A stretch of 64,000 nucleotides of DNA from an uncultured Clostridium sp. (GTDB lineage Bacteria > Bacillota > Clostridia > TANB77 > CAG-508): NCBI GenBank assembly GCA_948469655.1, contig CAOKMF010000006.1:1-64000 (forward strand), given 5' to 3'. The notes under the pieces were generated by a model. The model made no database searches. It was not told where the DNA came from and saw nothing but the letters and a program-made list of their open reading frames with translations. The translations under genes were made by a program, and so were the position numbers. Below are positions 50,772-58,701 of this stretch, piece after piece; within the stretch, counting starts at the first letter, position 1, and each line of letters begins with the position of its first letter.

Positions 50772-51480
50772 ATTCTACGTTCTCCTCTTCTTCATTCTTT
50801 TTATTTAATACATTTACAATTAAATCTTTTGTTACAAAAACAGTTCTTTTGTTAAATTCTCTTTGCCAAGCTCCTTCATATCGTGACCAATGAAATCCAT
50901 TGTCTTTTAATGCTTGTCTAATCTCATCACTAGGCTTATCATCAAATAATAATTGGATTCTATTTATGTCTTTATTATGAATCGCCTTTCCACCTTTAAA
51001 CTCTATATTATGAAACTCTAAATTTTCTTGTTCTTCTAGTCGTTTTATTCTTTCTTTTGTGCTTCTTATCCTTGCCCCTATATTTGTAAGTTCCCATGTC
51101 GAATGTTCCCTTGCTTTAATACTTGCTCTTTCATTTTCTAACCTTTGTAATTTATCTTTCAATTTTTCAATTGCATTTGGATCGTCATTATAAATTACCG
51201 TGCTACTTTGTGCTGACTCTGCTCGGTCTTTATAATATTTACTTTTTTTATCTTCTTCAATTGATCTTCTAATATCTTCCCAAGCTCTCTCGTGCAATCT
51301 TCTTGCTTTTTTTTCTGAATGATGACCTCTTATTATTGGTTGTCCGGGTGTTGACATCAAAATTCTATTAGCTGTAGAATTACTATAATCTAACGATCTC
51401 TGCTTTGCTTTTTCTGAATATTCATTGTACCTTGCTATTCTCTTTTGTTTTCTTTCTTCATAGTCTAATCTTCCTCCCAT
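50764..51480 (-). CDS. DUF3560-like protein with VEFE tail
   Basis: 238 aa. The N-terminal half matches the DUF3560 pattern seen in plasmids and conjugative elements (SYSEKA-like YNEYSEKAKQRSLDYSNST, PGQPIIRGHHSEKKARRLHE). A coiled coil follows and a C-terminal domain (FHNIEFKGGKAIHNKDINRI, DNGFHWSRYEGAWQREF). Ends NEEEENVEFE. Function of the family unknown. Confidence 0.7.
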   Translation of the reverse strand: MGGRLDYEERKQKRIARYNEYSEKAKQRSLDYSNSTANRILMSTPGQPIIRGHHSEKKARRLHERAWEDIRRSIEEDKKSKYYKDRAESAQSSTVIYNDDPNAIEKLKDKLQRLENERASIKAREHSTWELTNIGARIRSTKERIKRLEEQENLEFHNIEFKGGKAIHNKDINRIQLLFDDKPSDEIRQALKDNGFHWSRYEGAWQREFNKRTVFVTKDLIVNVLNKKNEEEENVEFE

Positions 51481-51504
51481 TTTTCACTCCTTTCTCAATT
51501 AAAA

Positions 51505-51568
51505 AAAAGACTTTGCAAAAGTTTTGTTGCATTCTAACTCTCTTTACATTCCTTTTGCAAGTCTTATT
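51505..51568. terminator. Long hairpin between element genes
   Basis: AAGACTTTGCAAAAG ... CTTTTGCAAGTCTT between the 51564 gene stop and the DUF3560-like gene start. May be a terminator/attenuator. Confidence 0.5.
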
Positions 51569-51932
51569 CAAATTCTTCTTCATCTTCTAGGCTCTGATAA
51601 TCTTTTACTCCTTTTGGGTCATATTCTTTTAATTTTTCAATGTCAAAAACAACACGATCATATTTCCCCATATTATAATTAACTGTACAGACTACTTTCT
51701 TTATAATTCCTTCTTCGATCAATTTTTTCTCAAGTCCACAATCCTTTGTGATTGAACTAATAAATGCCTCATTTTTATCAAGAGAATAACCACCTAAATT
51801 AACTGTTATATCTCCATAAAAATCATTTTTCGTGTTAGCAGTTACTGCTAATCCTTCATTAAATATATAGTGTTCTACATTTAAAAATAAAGTTTTTTTA
51901 TTAAATTTTAAGGTTTTTCTATTTTTTTCCAT
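51564..51932 (-). CDS. DUF4313-like protein with EEEFE tail
   Basis: 122 aa. Beta-rich small protein (NEGLAVTANTKNDFYGDITV, NLGGYSLDKNEAFISSI) resembling DUF4313 proteins of conjugative elements. It ends QSLEDEEEFE. No gene starts within 80 nt downstream. Function unknown. Confidence 0.6.
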   Translation of the reverse strand: MEKNRKTLKFNKKTLFLNVEHYIFNEGLAVTANTKNDFYGDITVNLGGYSLDKNEAFISSITKDCGLEKKLIEEGIIKKVVCTVNYNMGKYDRVVFDIEKLKEYDPKGVKDYQSLEDEEEFE

Positions 51933-51987
51933 TTTATTTTTCTCCATTCCTTATATAATGATTTTTAATAGTTTTGAAGTCTATTTC

Positions 51988-53103
51988 TTATATTTGTACA
52001 ACTTCTTCCCAAGTAAATCCTTCTCTTCCAAAATGCCCATAATTTGTTGTTTTACTATAAATTGGCTTCTTTAGATCTAGATATGTAACAATACCATTTG
52101 GAGTTAAATCAAACTTTTCTTTTATAAGCTTTATAATTAACCCTTCTGAAATTTTATTTGTTCCAAAGCAATCTATATAAATTGATAATGGTTTTTCTAT
52201 TCCAATACCATAAGACATCTGTATTTCACATTTTTGTGCTAGTCCATTTGCAATAACACTTTTTGCAATATGTCTTAGCATATATGATGCCGATCTATCA
52301 ACTTTGCTTGCATCTTTTCCTGAGAAAGCTCCGCCTCCATTTCTTGCAATTCCTCCATAAGTATCAACTGCAAGTTTTCTTCCTGTAAGACCTGTATCTG
52401 CAATAGCTCCTCCAATTACAAATCTTCCTGTTGGATTAACGTAAAATCTAGTATTTGCATCTATCATATCAGGATTTACAACTGCAAATACAACTTTTTT
52501 CAATAAATCATTTTGCAAAGTTTCTATGTCAATGTTATCTAAATGTTGTGTAGATATAAGAATTGTATCAATCCTTATTGGCATATCATCCATATACTCT
52601 ACTGTTACTTGAACTTTTCCATCTGGCTTTAGATATGGAATCTCTCCTAATTTTCTTACATCAGCTAATTGCTTTGAAATTTTATGTGCAACACTTATTG
52701 GATATGGCATATAGTCCTCTGATTCATCTGTAGCATATCCAAACATAATACCTTGATCTCCTGCCCCTCCAACATTTACTCCAATTGCTATATCATTACT
52801 TTGCTTTGTAATATTTATATCTATATTACAAGTTTTATAATCCATAGTAGTTTTTTCATCATCGTATCCTACTTCTTTTAGTTTTTCCCTTACTATACTT
52901 TCAATATCAATAATAGCATTTGATGTTATTTGTCCCGCTATTGTTACTTTATTATTTGATATAAGAGTTTCAACTGCAACTCTTGAATTTTCATCTTGCT
53001 CTAAGCAAGCATCTAAAATTGAATCTGATATAAAATCACATACTTTGTCAGGATGCCCTTCTGTTACAGATTCACTTGTTAAAAAATATTTTTTATGTCC
53101 CAT
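51988..53103 (-). CDS. metK: S-adenosylmethionine synthetase carried by the element
   Basis: 371 aa, a little shorter than typical MetK (~390-400). ATP- and Met-binding motifs TSESVTEGHPDKVCDFISD, GGAGDQGIMFGYATDE, GGIARNGGGAFSGKDASKVD and RSASYMLRHIAKS are intact. It makes SAM from Met and ATP. A housekeeping enzyme as conjugative-element cargo is unusual; it may feed the element's DNA methyltransferase or supplement the host. First gene inside attR; a palindromic leader motif lies upstream at 53205-53226. Confidence 0.93.
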   Translation of the reverse strand: MGHKKYFLTSESVTEGHPDKVCDFISDSILDACLEQDENSRVAVETLISNNKVTIAGQITSNAIIDIESIVREKLKEVGYDDEKTTMDYKTCNIDINITKQSNDIAIGVNVGGAGDQGIMFGYATDESEDYMPYPISVAHKISKQLADVRKLGEIPYLKPDGKVQVTVEYMDDMPIRIDTILISTQHLDNIDIETLQNDLLKKVVFAVVNPDMIDANTRFYVNPTGRFVIGGAIADTGLTGRKLAVDTYGGIARNGGGAFSGKDASKVDRSASYMLRHIAKSVIANGLAQKCEIQMSYGIGIEKPLSIYIDCFGTNKISEGLIIKLIKEKFDLTPNGIVTYLDLKKPIYSKTTNYGHFGREGFTWEEVVQI

Positions 53104-53204
53104 ATCTTTTCAAACCTCCATTCTTTACTTTTTCTCTATATTAGACATTTATCATATTTCTCTATAACTAACTTTTACACTGCCTCACACTCCTTTCTCC
53201 ATTC

Positions 53205-53226
53205 GCACGACGTTCGATTTTGTGCC
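53205..53226. promoter_or_regulatory. Palindromic leader motif, copy 3
   Basis: GCACGACGTTCGATTTTGTGC followed by CGTTTTTATT, upstream of metK; related to 49244-49268 and 49985-50009. Confidence 0.4.
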
Positions 53227-53274
53227 GTTTTTATTTCTACTCGGACAAATTACTTAACTCGTTTTTTCTAATAC

Positions 53275-53305
53275 AAAAAGAGTAGCTACATTTAAAACTA
53301 CTCTT
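53275..53305 (-). terminator. Terminator of recombinase A in the circular form
   Basis: On the minus strand AAGAGTAG...CTACTCTTTTTG follows the alternative recombinase stop (53319) by 13 nt. In the integrated state it is separated from the recombinase gene. Confidence 0.72.
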
Positions 53306-53318
53306 GTAATTATTAAAT

Positions 53319-53435
53319 TTAATCTATATCAAAATCAATCTCGTATTTGATCTCCTTAGTAGTATGCATTCTTCCTGCTCCTAGCTGACCACCTTTTCTT
53401 AAAAAAATATGTGTCTGTTTTGAGCGTATCATGCA
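53319..53435 (-). other. Native 3' end of recombinase A, detached by integration
   Basis: In the excised circle the recombinase A frame crosses attP (ATG-TGC) and continues here as MIRSKQTHIFLRKGGQLGAG then RMHTTKEIKYEIDFDID and stop. The frame matches exactly through the CA core. This segment has no start of its own in the integrated form. Confidence 0.85.
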
Positions 53436-53439
53436 TATG
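53431..53439. other. attR, right junction of the element
   Basis: ATGCATATG: the CA at 53434-53435 is the shared core. Immediately right of it the spoIVA frame resumes (H-MIRAD). The SpoIVA frame is restored when joined to 17994. Confidence 0.85.
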
Positions 53440-53712
53440 ATAAGAGCAGATATTACAACAGAAGTTTCACCAATTGTTGGATCTGAAAGACAATCAGAAG
53501 AACTTGTAACTTCTCTTCTTTCTGAATTTGAAACAGACCCTAAGAAAATTTGGGAGTCTAACATTTTTGGTAAGAGCTTACACGAACTTGTAAATGAAGG
53601 ACTACAAAATAAATTATATAGAATGCCAGAAGATGCTCAAATGAAACTTCAAGAGACACTAGAACGTATTGTAAATGAAGGCAGTGGTGGCTTAATTTGT
53701 ATTATTCTTTAA
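53434..53712 (+). CDS. spoIVA: Stage IV sporulation protein A, 3' part (92 codons)
   Basis: Encodes HMIRADITTEVSPIVGSERQ to ETLERIVNEGSGGLICIIL, the conserved SpoIVA C-terminus (SEELV, KIWESNIFGKSLHELVNEG). This end is needed for membrane/SpoVM interaction and coat anchoring. It has no promoter of its own and is useful only after excision joins it to 16793-17994. A chance ATG at 53431 exists. It is followed by a terminator at 53727. Confidence 0.97.
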   Translation, partial: HMIRADITTEVSPIVGSERQSEELVTSLLSEFETDPKKIWESNIFGKSLHELVNEGLQNKLYRMPEDAQMKLQETLERIVNEGSGGLICIIL

Positions 53713-55045
53713 AATTTTTTGGATATGCAGACTGTTTAGAAAAAGCGGTCTGCTTTTTTTCTTTTTACTTAGAATAAAAATTATTGAGATTGCAAATATA
53801 AATAAATCTGCTAAAAACAATTTGATAAAAAAGTGGTCATTTCCGCGTCCTTGGAAGCTTTTTTTCTTCTTTAGCTACGTTAGGTTTGGTAATACTATCA
53901 TTTACTGTTTCTTTTACTTCTGTATCTTCTTTATTTGATTCTTCTTCTTTTATTTCTTCTTTATTTTCATCCTCATTTTGTTCTTTGTCAGCTAGATTAG
54001 GTTTTTTATTCGTTTCCTCTTCGTCTTGCTTTCCATCATCTGGCTTTTCAGGTTTGTCTACTTTATCTTCACCATTTTCAGTATCTTCTATTTTTTTATG
54101 TGTGAATATAATGCTTTCTGCATTTTCTTCGTATACCCCATCTTCATATATTATATATTCACTTGAAGCTTCTTCTGGTGTCTCTAGATTATCCAAATAA
54201 CCTACTGCTCTGAAGATTTTTTCATCTTTGTATTTCCCTGTAATGTGAACTTCCATTTCAAATTCTAAGTCTTTATATTCATTTGGTATCATTATTTTAA
54301 AAACATTTTCATCAGGTTTAAATTCTGTTTTATTTTCTTCACCATTCTGAGTTGTAACTAAATAATTTTCAAGATTTTTTGCCACTATGGATACATCATA
54401 TCCTAAAAAATTATCTCCTTCTTTTGTAACTTTATATTCTAGTGAATAATAATTGGGGTTGATATCATCTTCATTAAAACCTTTGATATTTGTAACTCTT
54501 ATTTTTCTTGGCATTCTATTTATCTCTTCTGTTTTTTCTTCCAATATCTGTGGTACAGCATTCATTATTTTTTTAGCTCTTTCCTTTAATGTATCTTCTA
54601 TACCTGTTTTTATATTATAGTGTTTACTTACTTCCTCTGCAGAATAATTATGTATATAGCAGTCTATTGCAATTTTTGTTGCAATATATAAATCTTCTTC
54701 ATTATTTAATCCATATTTTTTTATATTTTCTTGTTTATTACCATTTTTTATTATTTTTATAAAATCGTCTCTAGTATTTAAATCTTTTTCTGTCATTCCA
54801 GAATTTATTTTGTTTAAACTCTTAGTCTTTGGTCCTACTTCATACATATATATACCACCTGCTAAATATCTAGTAATTGATATATCTTCCCATATATCTT
54901 CATCAGAAGATATCTCAATTGCTCCATCTAATTCCGTAATTCTCGTTCCTATTATATTAAAATTTGCACCTTCTGTTAATGCTTGTACACTAGTACCAAA
55001 GATAAGCATTATCATTATAAATATTATAAATATCCTTTTTTTCAT
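53692..55045 (-). CDS. LPXTG-anchored surface protein; anchor depends on a CGG +1 site
   Basis: 450 aa with a CGG +1 site at 53843-53845. Signal peptide (MKKRIFIIFIMIMLIFGTSV), a helical domain with YIATKIAIDCYIHNYSAEEV resembling thioester (TQXA)-type adhesins, and a long Glu/Lys/Asp stalk. Literal reading ends LPRTRK-stop. The +1 reading gives LPRTG-NDHFFIKLFLADLF, then IFAISIIFILSKKKKSRP, a complete sorting signal with hydrophobic span and basic tail. The 3' end overlaps the end of spoIVA by 21 nt on the opposite strand. The sortase gene lies directly upstream. Confidence 0.85.
53727..53760 (+). terminator. spoIVA terminator
   Basis: GCAGAC-TGTTTAGAAAAAGCG-GTCTGC followed by seven T residues, 15 nt after the spoIVA stop. 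Confidence 0.85.
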
Positions 55046-55065
55046 TTTTAATTTTCCTTTCATTT

Positions 55066-55619
55066 TTATATTTTTTCTTTTCCTATAACACACCTTCTAT
55101 AATCTCTTTTCCCTTTTTCACATGTTATTAGTGTTATTGTATTTTCTTCTGTATTTTCTAATACTTCTACATTTGTTTCTTTTATTATTTTACTTTCGAA
55201 AACTTCGTATCTCCTTTCTCCCATATTTGTAATATATATTATTTCTTCACCATTTTTAAGGTCTTTAATTTTCCCAAAATAGTGAGCATATGAGCCTTCA
55301 TTGTGTGATGCAAGTGCGACATTTCCGCTTCCATAAAGGTGTTTCTTCAAAGTGTCCGAACAAAGTATTTTAAAATTTCCGGTCCTGTTCCTTCTTTTAT
55401 CTCTGCTTCAACATTCAAACTTGGAATTACAATCATACCAAGTATTCCATCTTTAAATACTGGCTCCTCTTGCACCTTTTCGTCTATATTTTCCTTCACA
55501 TTTTCCAATTCTTGCTTTATTTCTTGTTCTCTGCTTCTAAAACTTGCATACTTAAAAGATGTGATAACTCCAGAAAAAGCACACAAAAATAATAGCAAAA
55601 CAATAATTGTTTTTTTCAT
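55066..55619 (-). CDS. Sortase with two CGG +1 sites
   Basis: 183 aa with CGG +1 sites at 55356-55358 and 55325-55327. N-terminal TM (MKKTIIVLLLFLCAFSGVIT), then the sortase fold: GMIVIPSLNVEAEIKEGTG, FVG-HFEETPLWK-GNVALASHNEGSYAHYF (catalytic His in ASHNEG), and Cys in TITLITCEKGK followed by RRCVIG. Both +1 events lie in the catalytic His region. In an operon with its LPXTG substrate. Confidence 0.9.
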
Positions 55620-55804
55620 AAATATTCCTCTTTTTAAATTTTGGTATTTTTTAAGAATAATTTTGATAATTCTTTGATTGGCAAATGGTTGCCATTTTTG
55701 ATTTTAAATTTTTACAAGAATAATAGAAAAGATAATTCTTGTGATTTGATTTTTATTATATTAACATGGTTTCTTTTAAAAATCAATAGTTTTTTTAAAA
55801 ATTT

Positions 55805-56597
55805 TTATTTATTTTTTCCTTCATGATATTTGTATATTAAACTTGATATATTTCTTATTACATCTTCATAATCTCCATTTCCATGTTCTGTAAGAATTAT
55901 TAGGATATATGGATTATCACATAAAAATATTCCTACATCATGAAAATACTTATTAGAATAACCATATTTATGAAGATTTGTAACATTATCTATTTTCATA
56001 TAGTTCCCATAGTCATTTATAAAATATGATTTTAGCTTTTCATTTTCTTCTATCATAGAATAAAGTTTTTTCATGTAAATCATTTGGTCTTCTATGCTTG
56101 TGTCTCCGAAGTTTCCTTTTCTTTGCAAAGTATTTTTTGCTCCTAACTGAATACCATATTCTTTTAAGTTTTCTCTTCCTATATATTTCATCAAATACTC
56201 ATGTGCTTTATTATCACTTACAGATATAGCTTTTTTTATATAGATTTCTATTTCTTCTGTTACAAGTTTTTTATCATATAAATATATAGCATCCAAAGTT
56301 TTTATTAAACTTGCTCCATAGTAAATTTTTTCTCTATTATAATAAAAAGTATTTTGGGTTTTGATATCATAATATCCTATACTTACTTTATACCTTCTAT
56401 CATTTATATAATTTGTTATTTGCTCTTTTTCATATTCATCTATGGTATTTTCTACATATGATATATTTAAAGCTTCTTGAAAATTATTAGTTTCTACATT
56501 TTTTTGAATAATTATTAATTTATTTTTCAGGACAAAACCGAAATATAAAAATTAGATTTAAAAATACTAGAAGTAAAATTTTGTTTTTTGATTTCAT
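55805..56597 (-). CDS. Class A beta-lactamase-like serine hydrolase
   Basis: 263 aa with a CGG +1 site at 56538-56540. The +1 event joins an N-terminal TM (ILLLVFLNLIFIF-GFVLKN) to the enzyme domain. The active-site SxxK is in YYGASLIKTLDAIYLYDKK, SDN in AISVSDNKAHEYLMKYIG, and a KTG-like HGNGDYE. Read literally the SxxK Ser lies outside any frame with a start. Membrane-anchored members of this family often lack beta-lactamase activity and may act on peptidoglycan. RBS upstream of ATG 56597 is weak. Confidence 0.78.
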
Positions 56598-56687
56598 TTA
56601 CAACATCCTTATAATTAAAATTTTTCCCCCATTTTAATTATTTTTATATAATAACATGTTTTTTTGTTATTTGCAATACAAAAAAAT

Positions 56688-56725
56688 AACTAGGCACTTT
56701 AGAGTTTTCCCTAAAGTGTCTAGTT
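56688..56725 (-). terminator. Intrinsic terminator
   Basis: AACTAGACACTTTAGG...CTAAAGTGCCTAGTT followed by ATTTTTTT on the minus strand, after the 56764 gene. Confidence 0.75.
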
Positions 56726-56763
56726 ATGTTAGAATATAGTCGGCACAAACTATATTTCTAAAC

Positions 56764-57303
56764 TCAATCTCTCATGCTCTCATTGTCATGCATGTCGGTT
56801 GCGCCGTCTAAGTATATGACGACCACTTCTGAATCGGTCCAATACGGAAGGATATCATTCCATATTACATCATCGATGTGTTTTATTGCTTCTTCATTAT
56901 CGCTAAAGTATGGAACTACAACCTTAAGCCTCATATTTGATGCAGGCTTTAGCTTTTCATCTGATGCATCCCACAAATCGGAAACCAGTACTATTCTATT
57001 GTACTCTTCTGCAACTTGGTTTAGCGAAAACCATAATTTACTTGAGTCAAGCTCTACTCTATTTGTAGTATCGGTCTCTGATAAATTATATAAAATTTTA
57101 TCTACTTCCACTGCAAATGTTTTTTCCATACTTTTTGACCTATCGAAAATGTATAATGGATTAACATCTATCCCTTCTACTATTTCTCGATAGTACTTAG
57201 GAAGGATTGTTCCTTCTTTTGCCTGTGCGTAATTAGGCACAAAAAAAGCCATAATTACGGCTGTTACAAGTAGGCCTACTCTGAACCGATTAGATTTCTT
57301 CAT
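56764..57303 (-). CDS. Secreted protein of foreign composition, CGG used as Arg
   Basis: 179 aa. Signal peptide (FRVGLLVTAVIMAFFVPNYA, cleavage near AQA-KE), then an alpha/beta domain with VIYLDGATDMHDNESM and YIFDRSKSMEKTFAVE, reminiscent of a von Willebrand A-type fold (DxSxS-like DRSKS). Higher GC than its surroundings. One CGG (57286-57288, SNRFRV) must be Arg; +1 reading would stop it within a few codons. Likely a recent arrival. RBS GGAGG. Confidence 0.65.
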   Translation of the reverse strand: MKKSNRFRVGLLVTAVIMAFFVPNYAQAKEGTILPKYYREIVEGIDVNPLYIFDRSKSMEKTFAVEVDKILYNLSETDTTNRVELDSSKLWFSLNQVAEEYNRIVLVSDLWDASDEKLKPASNMRLKVVVPYFSDNEEAIKHIDDVIWNDILPYWTDSEVVVIYLDGATDMHDNESMRD

Positions 57304-57481
57304 TTTTCTTCCTCCAAAACTGTTTTCTTTGTAATTCCTTATACAAGCATCTGTGCCAATACTTGCAAGTTCAATACAAAATGAGGTGATAATGAACCTT
57401 TCAACTCATCTTATGTTTTTAATTGTAACATAATTTCATATAAATATCAAGAAGTTTACCTATAAATAAAATATATAAAAG

Positions 57482-57520
57482 TTAAGCTGGTGACTTTAGT
57501 AAAATCTGTCACCAGCTTAA
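57482..57520. terminator. Hairpin terminator
   Basis: TTAAGCTGGTGAC...GTCACCAGCTTAA directly after the HAD gene stop (minus strand). Confidence 0.7.
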
Positions 57521-57523
57521 CAC

Positions 57524-58288
57524 TTAGTACAAAGATAAATCTCGAAGCAATGCATCAAGCATTTCTTCATATTTTCCGGTTCCAAACCGATGAGATGGCT
57601 CATATCCTCCTTTAAACTTATGATTGCCTACTACATAGTCTTTGGAAAACTCTTGAGTCTTTAGTAAAATCGGCAAATCATTGTCAGAGTCTCCAAGTGC
57701 ATAACAATTAGAAATTGGTACATTTAACATTTCAGAAACCCATTTCATACCATTTGCTTTGTCAACAGAACTAATCATAATATCAATTGCATCTCTGTTC
57801 TCAAAGTATTTAAGTTTATCATGCGGAAGTGTCTTCCAACATTCAAAAAACACATTTAGTATGTATTCCTTGAGCTTCATGTCCTCATTCCAAAATGGTG
57901 TAGAGACAAAATCATTTGCCTCTCCATTTGGAGACCAAAAAATATCTTTTGGTAACTGCTTACGCATGATTTGCATAAAAGTCCGAAATTGTTCAAGTTC
58001 TTCTTTAGTAAAGTGAATAATTGAACATCCTTCTTTTGGTGGCATAGTAGTTCCTTTGTAGAGAACAGATCCTGTTGAGCCAAGAATCCAAGCTCCATTT
58101 GTTTGCCATTCAGTAGTTGCACCTGTCATATATGCACATGGTTGTGCTGTGCAATATATGAATTTTGTGTCGAGAGTACTTAATGAAATAATCTCATGAA
58201 TTAATTCCTTGACCCGTTCTCTCATTGGTTCTCCCGGTGTTCGCAAAGTATTATCAACATCTGCGAATATTATGACTTTTTCTTTCAT
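57524..58288 (-). CDS. HAD-superfamily (Cof-type) hydrolase, CGG used as Arg
   Basis: 254 aa from ATG after AAAGGAGG. HAD motif I VIIFADVDNTLRTPG, motif III KANGMKWV and motif IV GDSDNDLPIL, with a C2-type cap domain. Probably a sugar-phosphate phosphatase. Three in-frame CGG codons (58214-58216, 57983-57985, 57587-57589) fit Arg (RERVKE, EQFRTF, SHRFGT) and the frame is intact, so it breaks the CGG rule. Composition differs from chromosomal neighbours. It would be truncated early if CGG always shifted in this cell. Confidence 0.85.
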   Translation of the reverse strand: MKEKVIIFADVDNTLRTPGEPMRERVKELIHEIISLSTLDTKFIYCTAQPCAYMTGATTEWQTNGAWILGSTGSVLYKGTTMPPKEGCSIIHFTKEELEQFRTFMQIMRKQLPKDIFWSPNGEANDFVSTPFWNEDMKLKEYILNVFFECWKTLPHDKLKYFENRDAIDIMISSVDKANGMKWVSEMLNVPISNCYALGDSDNDLPILLKTQEFSKDYVVGNHKFKGGYEPSHRFGTGKYEEMLDALLRDLSLY

Positions 58289-58438
58289 ATAGTATTGCTC
58301 CTCCTTTGCACTAGCCATATAGATATAATCTACATGGGAAATTTTAGATTTTCAACTTACTTTGAGTAGCACAATTATATCATCATAATATGTTTATGTC
58401 AATTTGTTTTTTCGTGGTGACATTTTTTCAAAATTATC

Positions 58439-58467
58439 TTGACAGTAACTATGAAATGTGCTAATAT
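58439..58467 (+). promoter_or_regulatory. Promoter of tRNA-Leu
   Basis: TTGACA (58439-58444), 17-bp spacer, TAATAT (58462-58467), 20 bp upstream of the tRNA. Confidence 0.7.
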
Positions 58468-58487
58468 ATATACTGTTCAATATAAAT

Positions 58488-58571
58488 GCGGATGTGGCGG
58501 AACTGGCAGACGCGCTGGTCTTAGGAACCAGTGTCAACGACGTGGAGGTTCGAGTCCTCTCATCCGCACCA
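58488..58571 (+). tRNA. tRNA-Leu (anticodon UAG)
   Basis: 84 nt with encoded CCA. Acceptor GCGGATG/CATCCGC, D-arm, anticodon stem CTGGT/ACCAG with loop CTTAGGA (anticodon TAG), variable arm, T-arm with GGTTCGAGTCC. A class II tRNA with an ordinary 7-nt loop, so not the decoder of CGGN. Confidence 0.95.
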
Positions 58572-58614
58572 ACGACGTATCTGTTCGAACTAAATTGAAC
58601 AGAATTGATACAGA

Positions 58615-58650
58615 AATCAATCAGAAAATAAAATCTGGTTGATTTTTTTG
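58615..58650 (+). terminator. Terminator after tRNA-Leu
   Basis: AATCAATCAGA...TCTGGTTGATTTTTTTG. Confidence 0.7.
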
Positions 58651-58701
58651 TTGCTTAAAAACAATATTAAAATCATCCAAACGAAAGGATGGTGTTAAAA
58701 A

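Larger units (their letters stand above)
17993..53435. mobile_element. Integrative conjugative element inserted in spoIVA (about 35.4 kb)
   Basis: Excision between the two CA dinucleotides would remove 35,441 bp and restore a 492-codon spoIVA, the same length as the Bacillus subtilis protein. The element carries two large serine recombinases at the left end, regulators, a relaxase with an oriT-like region, a full VirB4/VirD4-type secretion module, adhesin and sortase cargo, an ArdC-like protein, a DNA methyltransferase and metK. Most genes lie on the minus strand and read toward attL. CGG +1 sites occur in nine of its genes, so it is adapted to this decoding. Confidence 0.93.

Noticed and set aside
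53319-53564. Independent 81-aa minus-strand gene over the right junction
   Set aside because: Its first half is antisense spoIVA; only the part left of attR matters, as the native tail of recombinase A.
58488-58571. tRNA-Leu as integration site of the second element
   Set aside because: The tRNA is intact and the recombinase is of the serine type, which rarely targets tRNA genes; no direct repeat of the tRNA end was seen near 63 kb.
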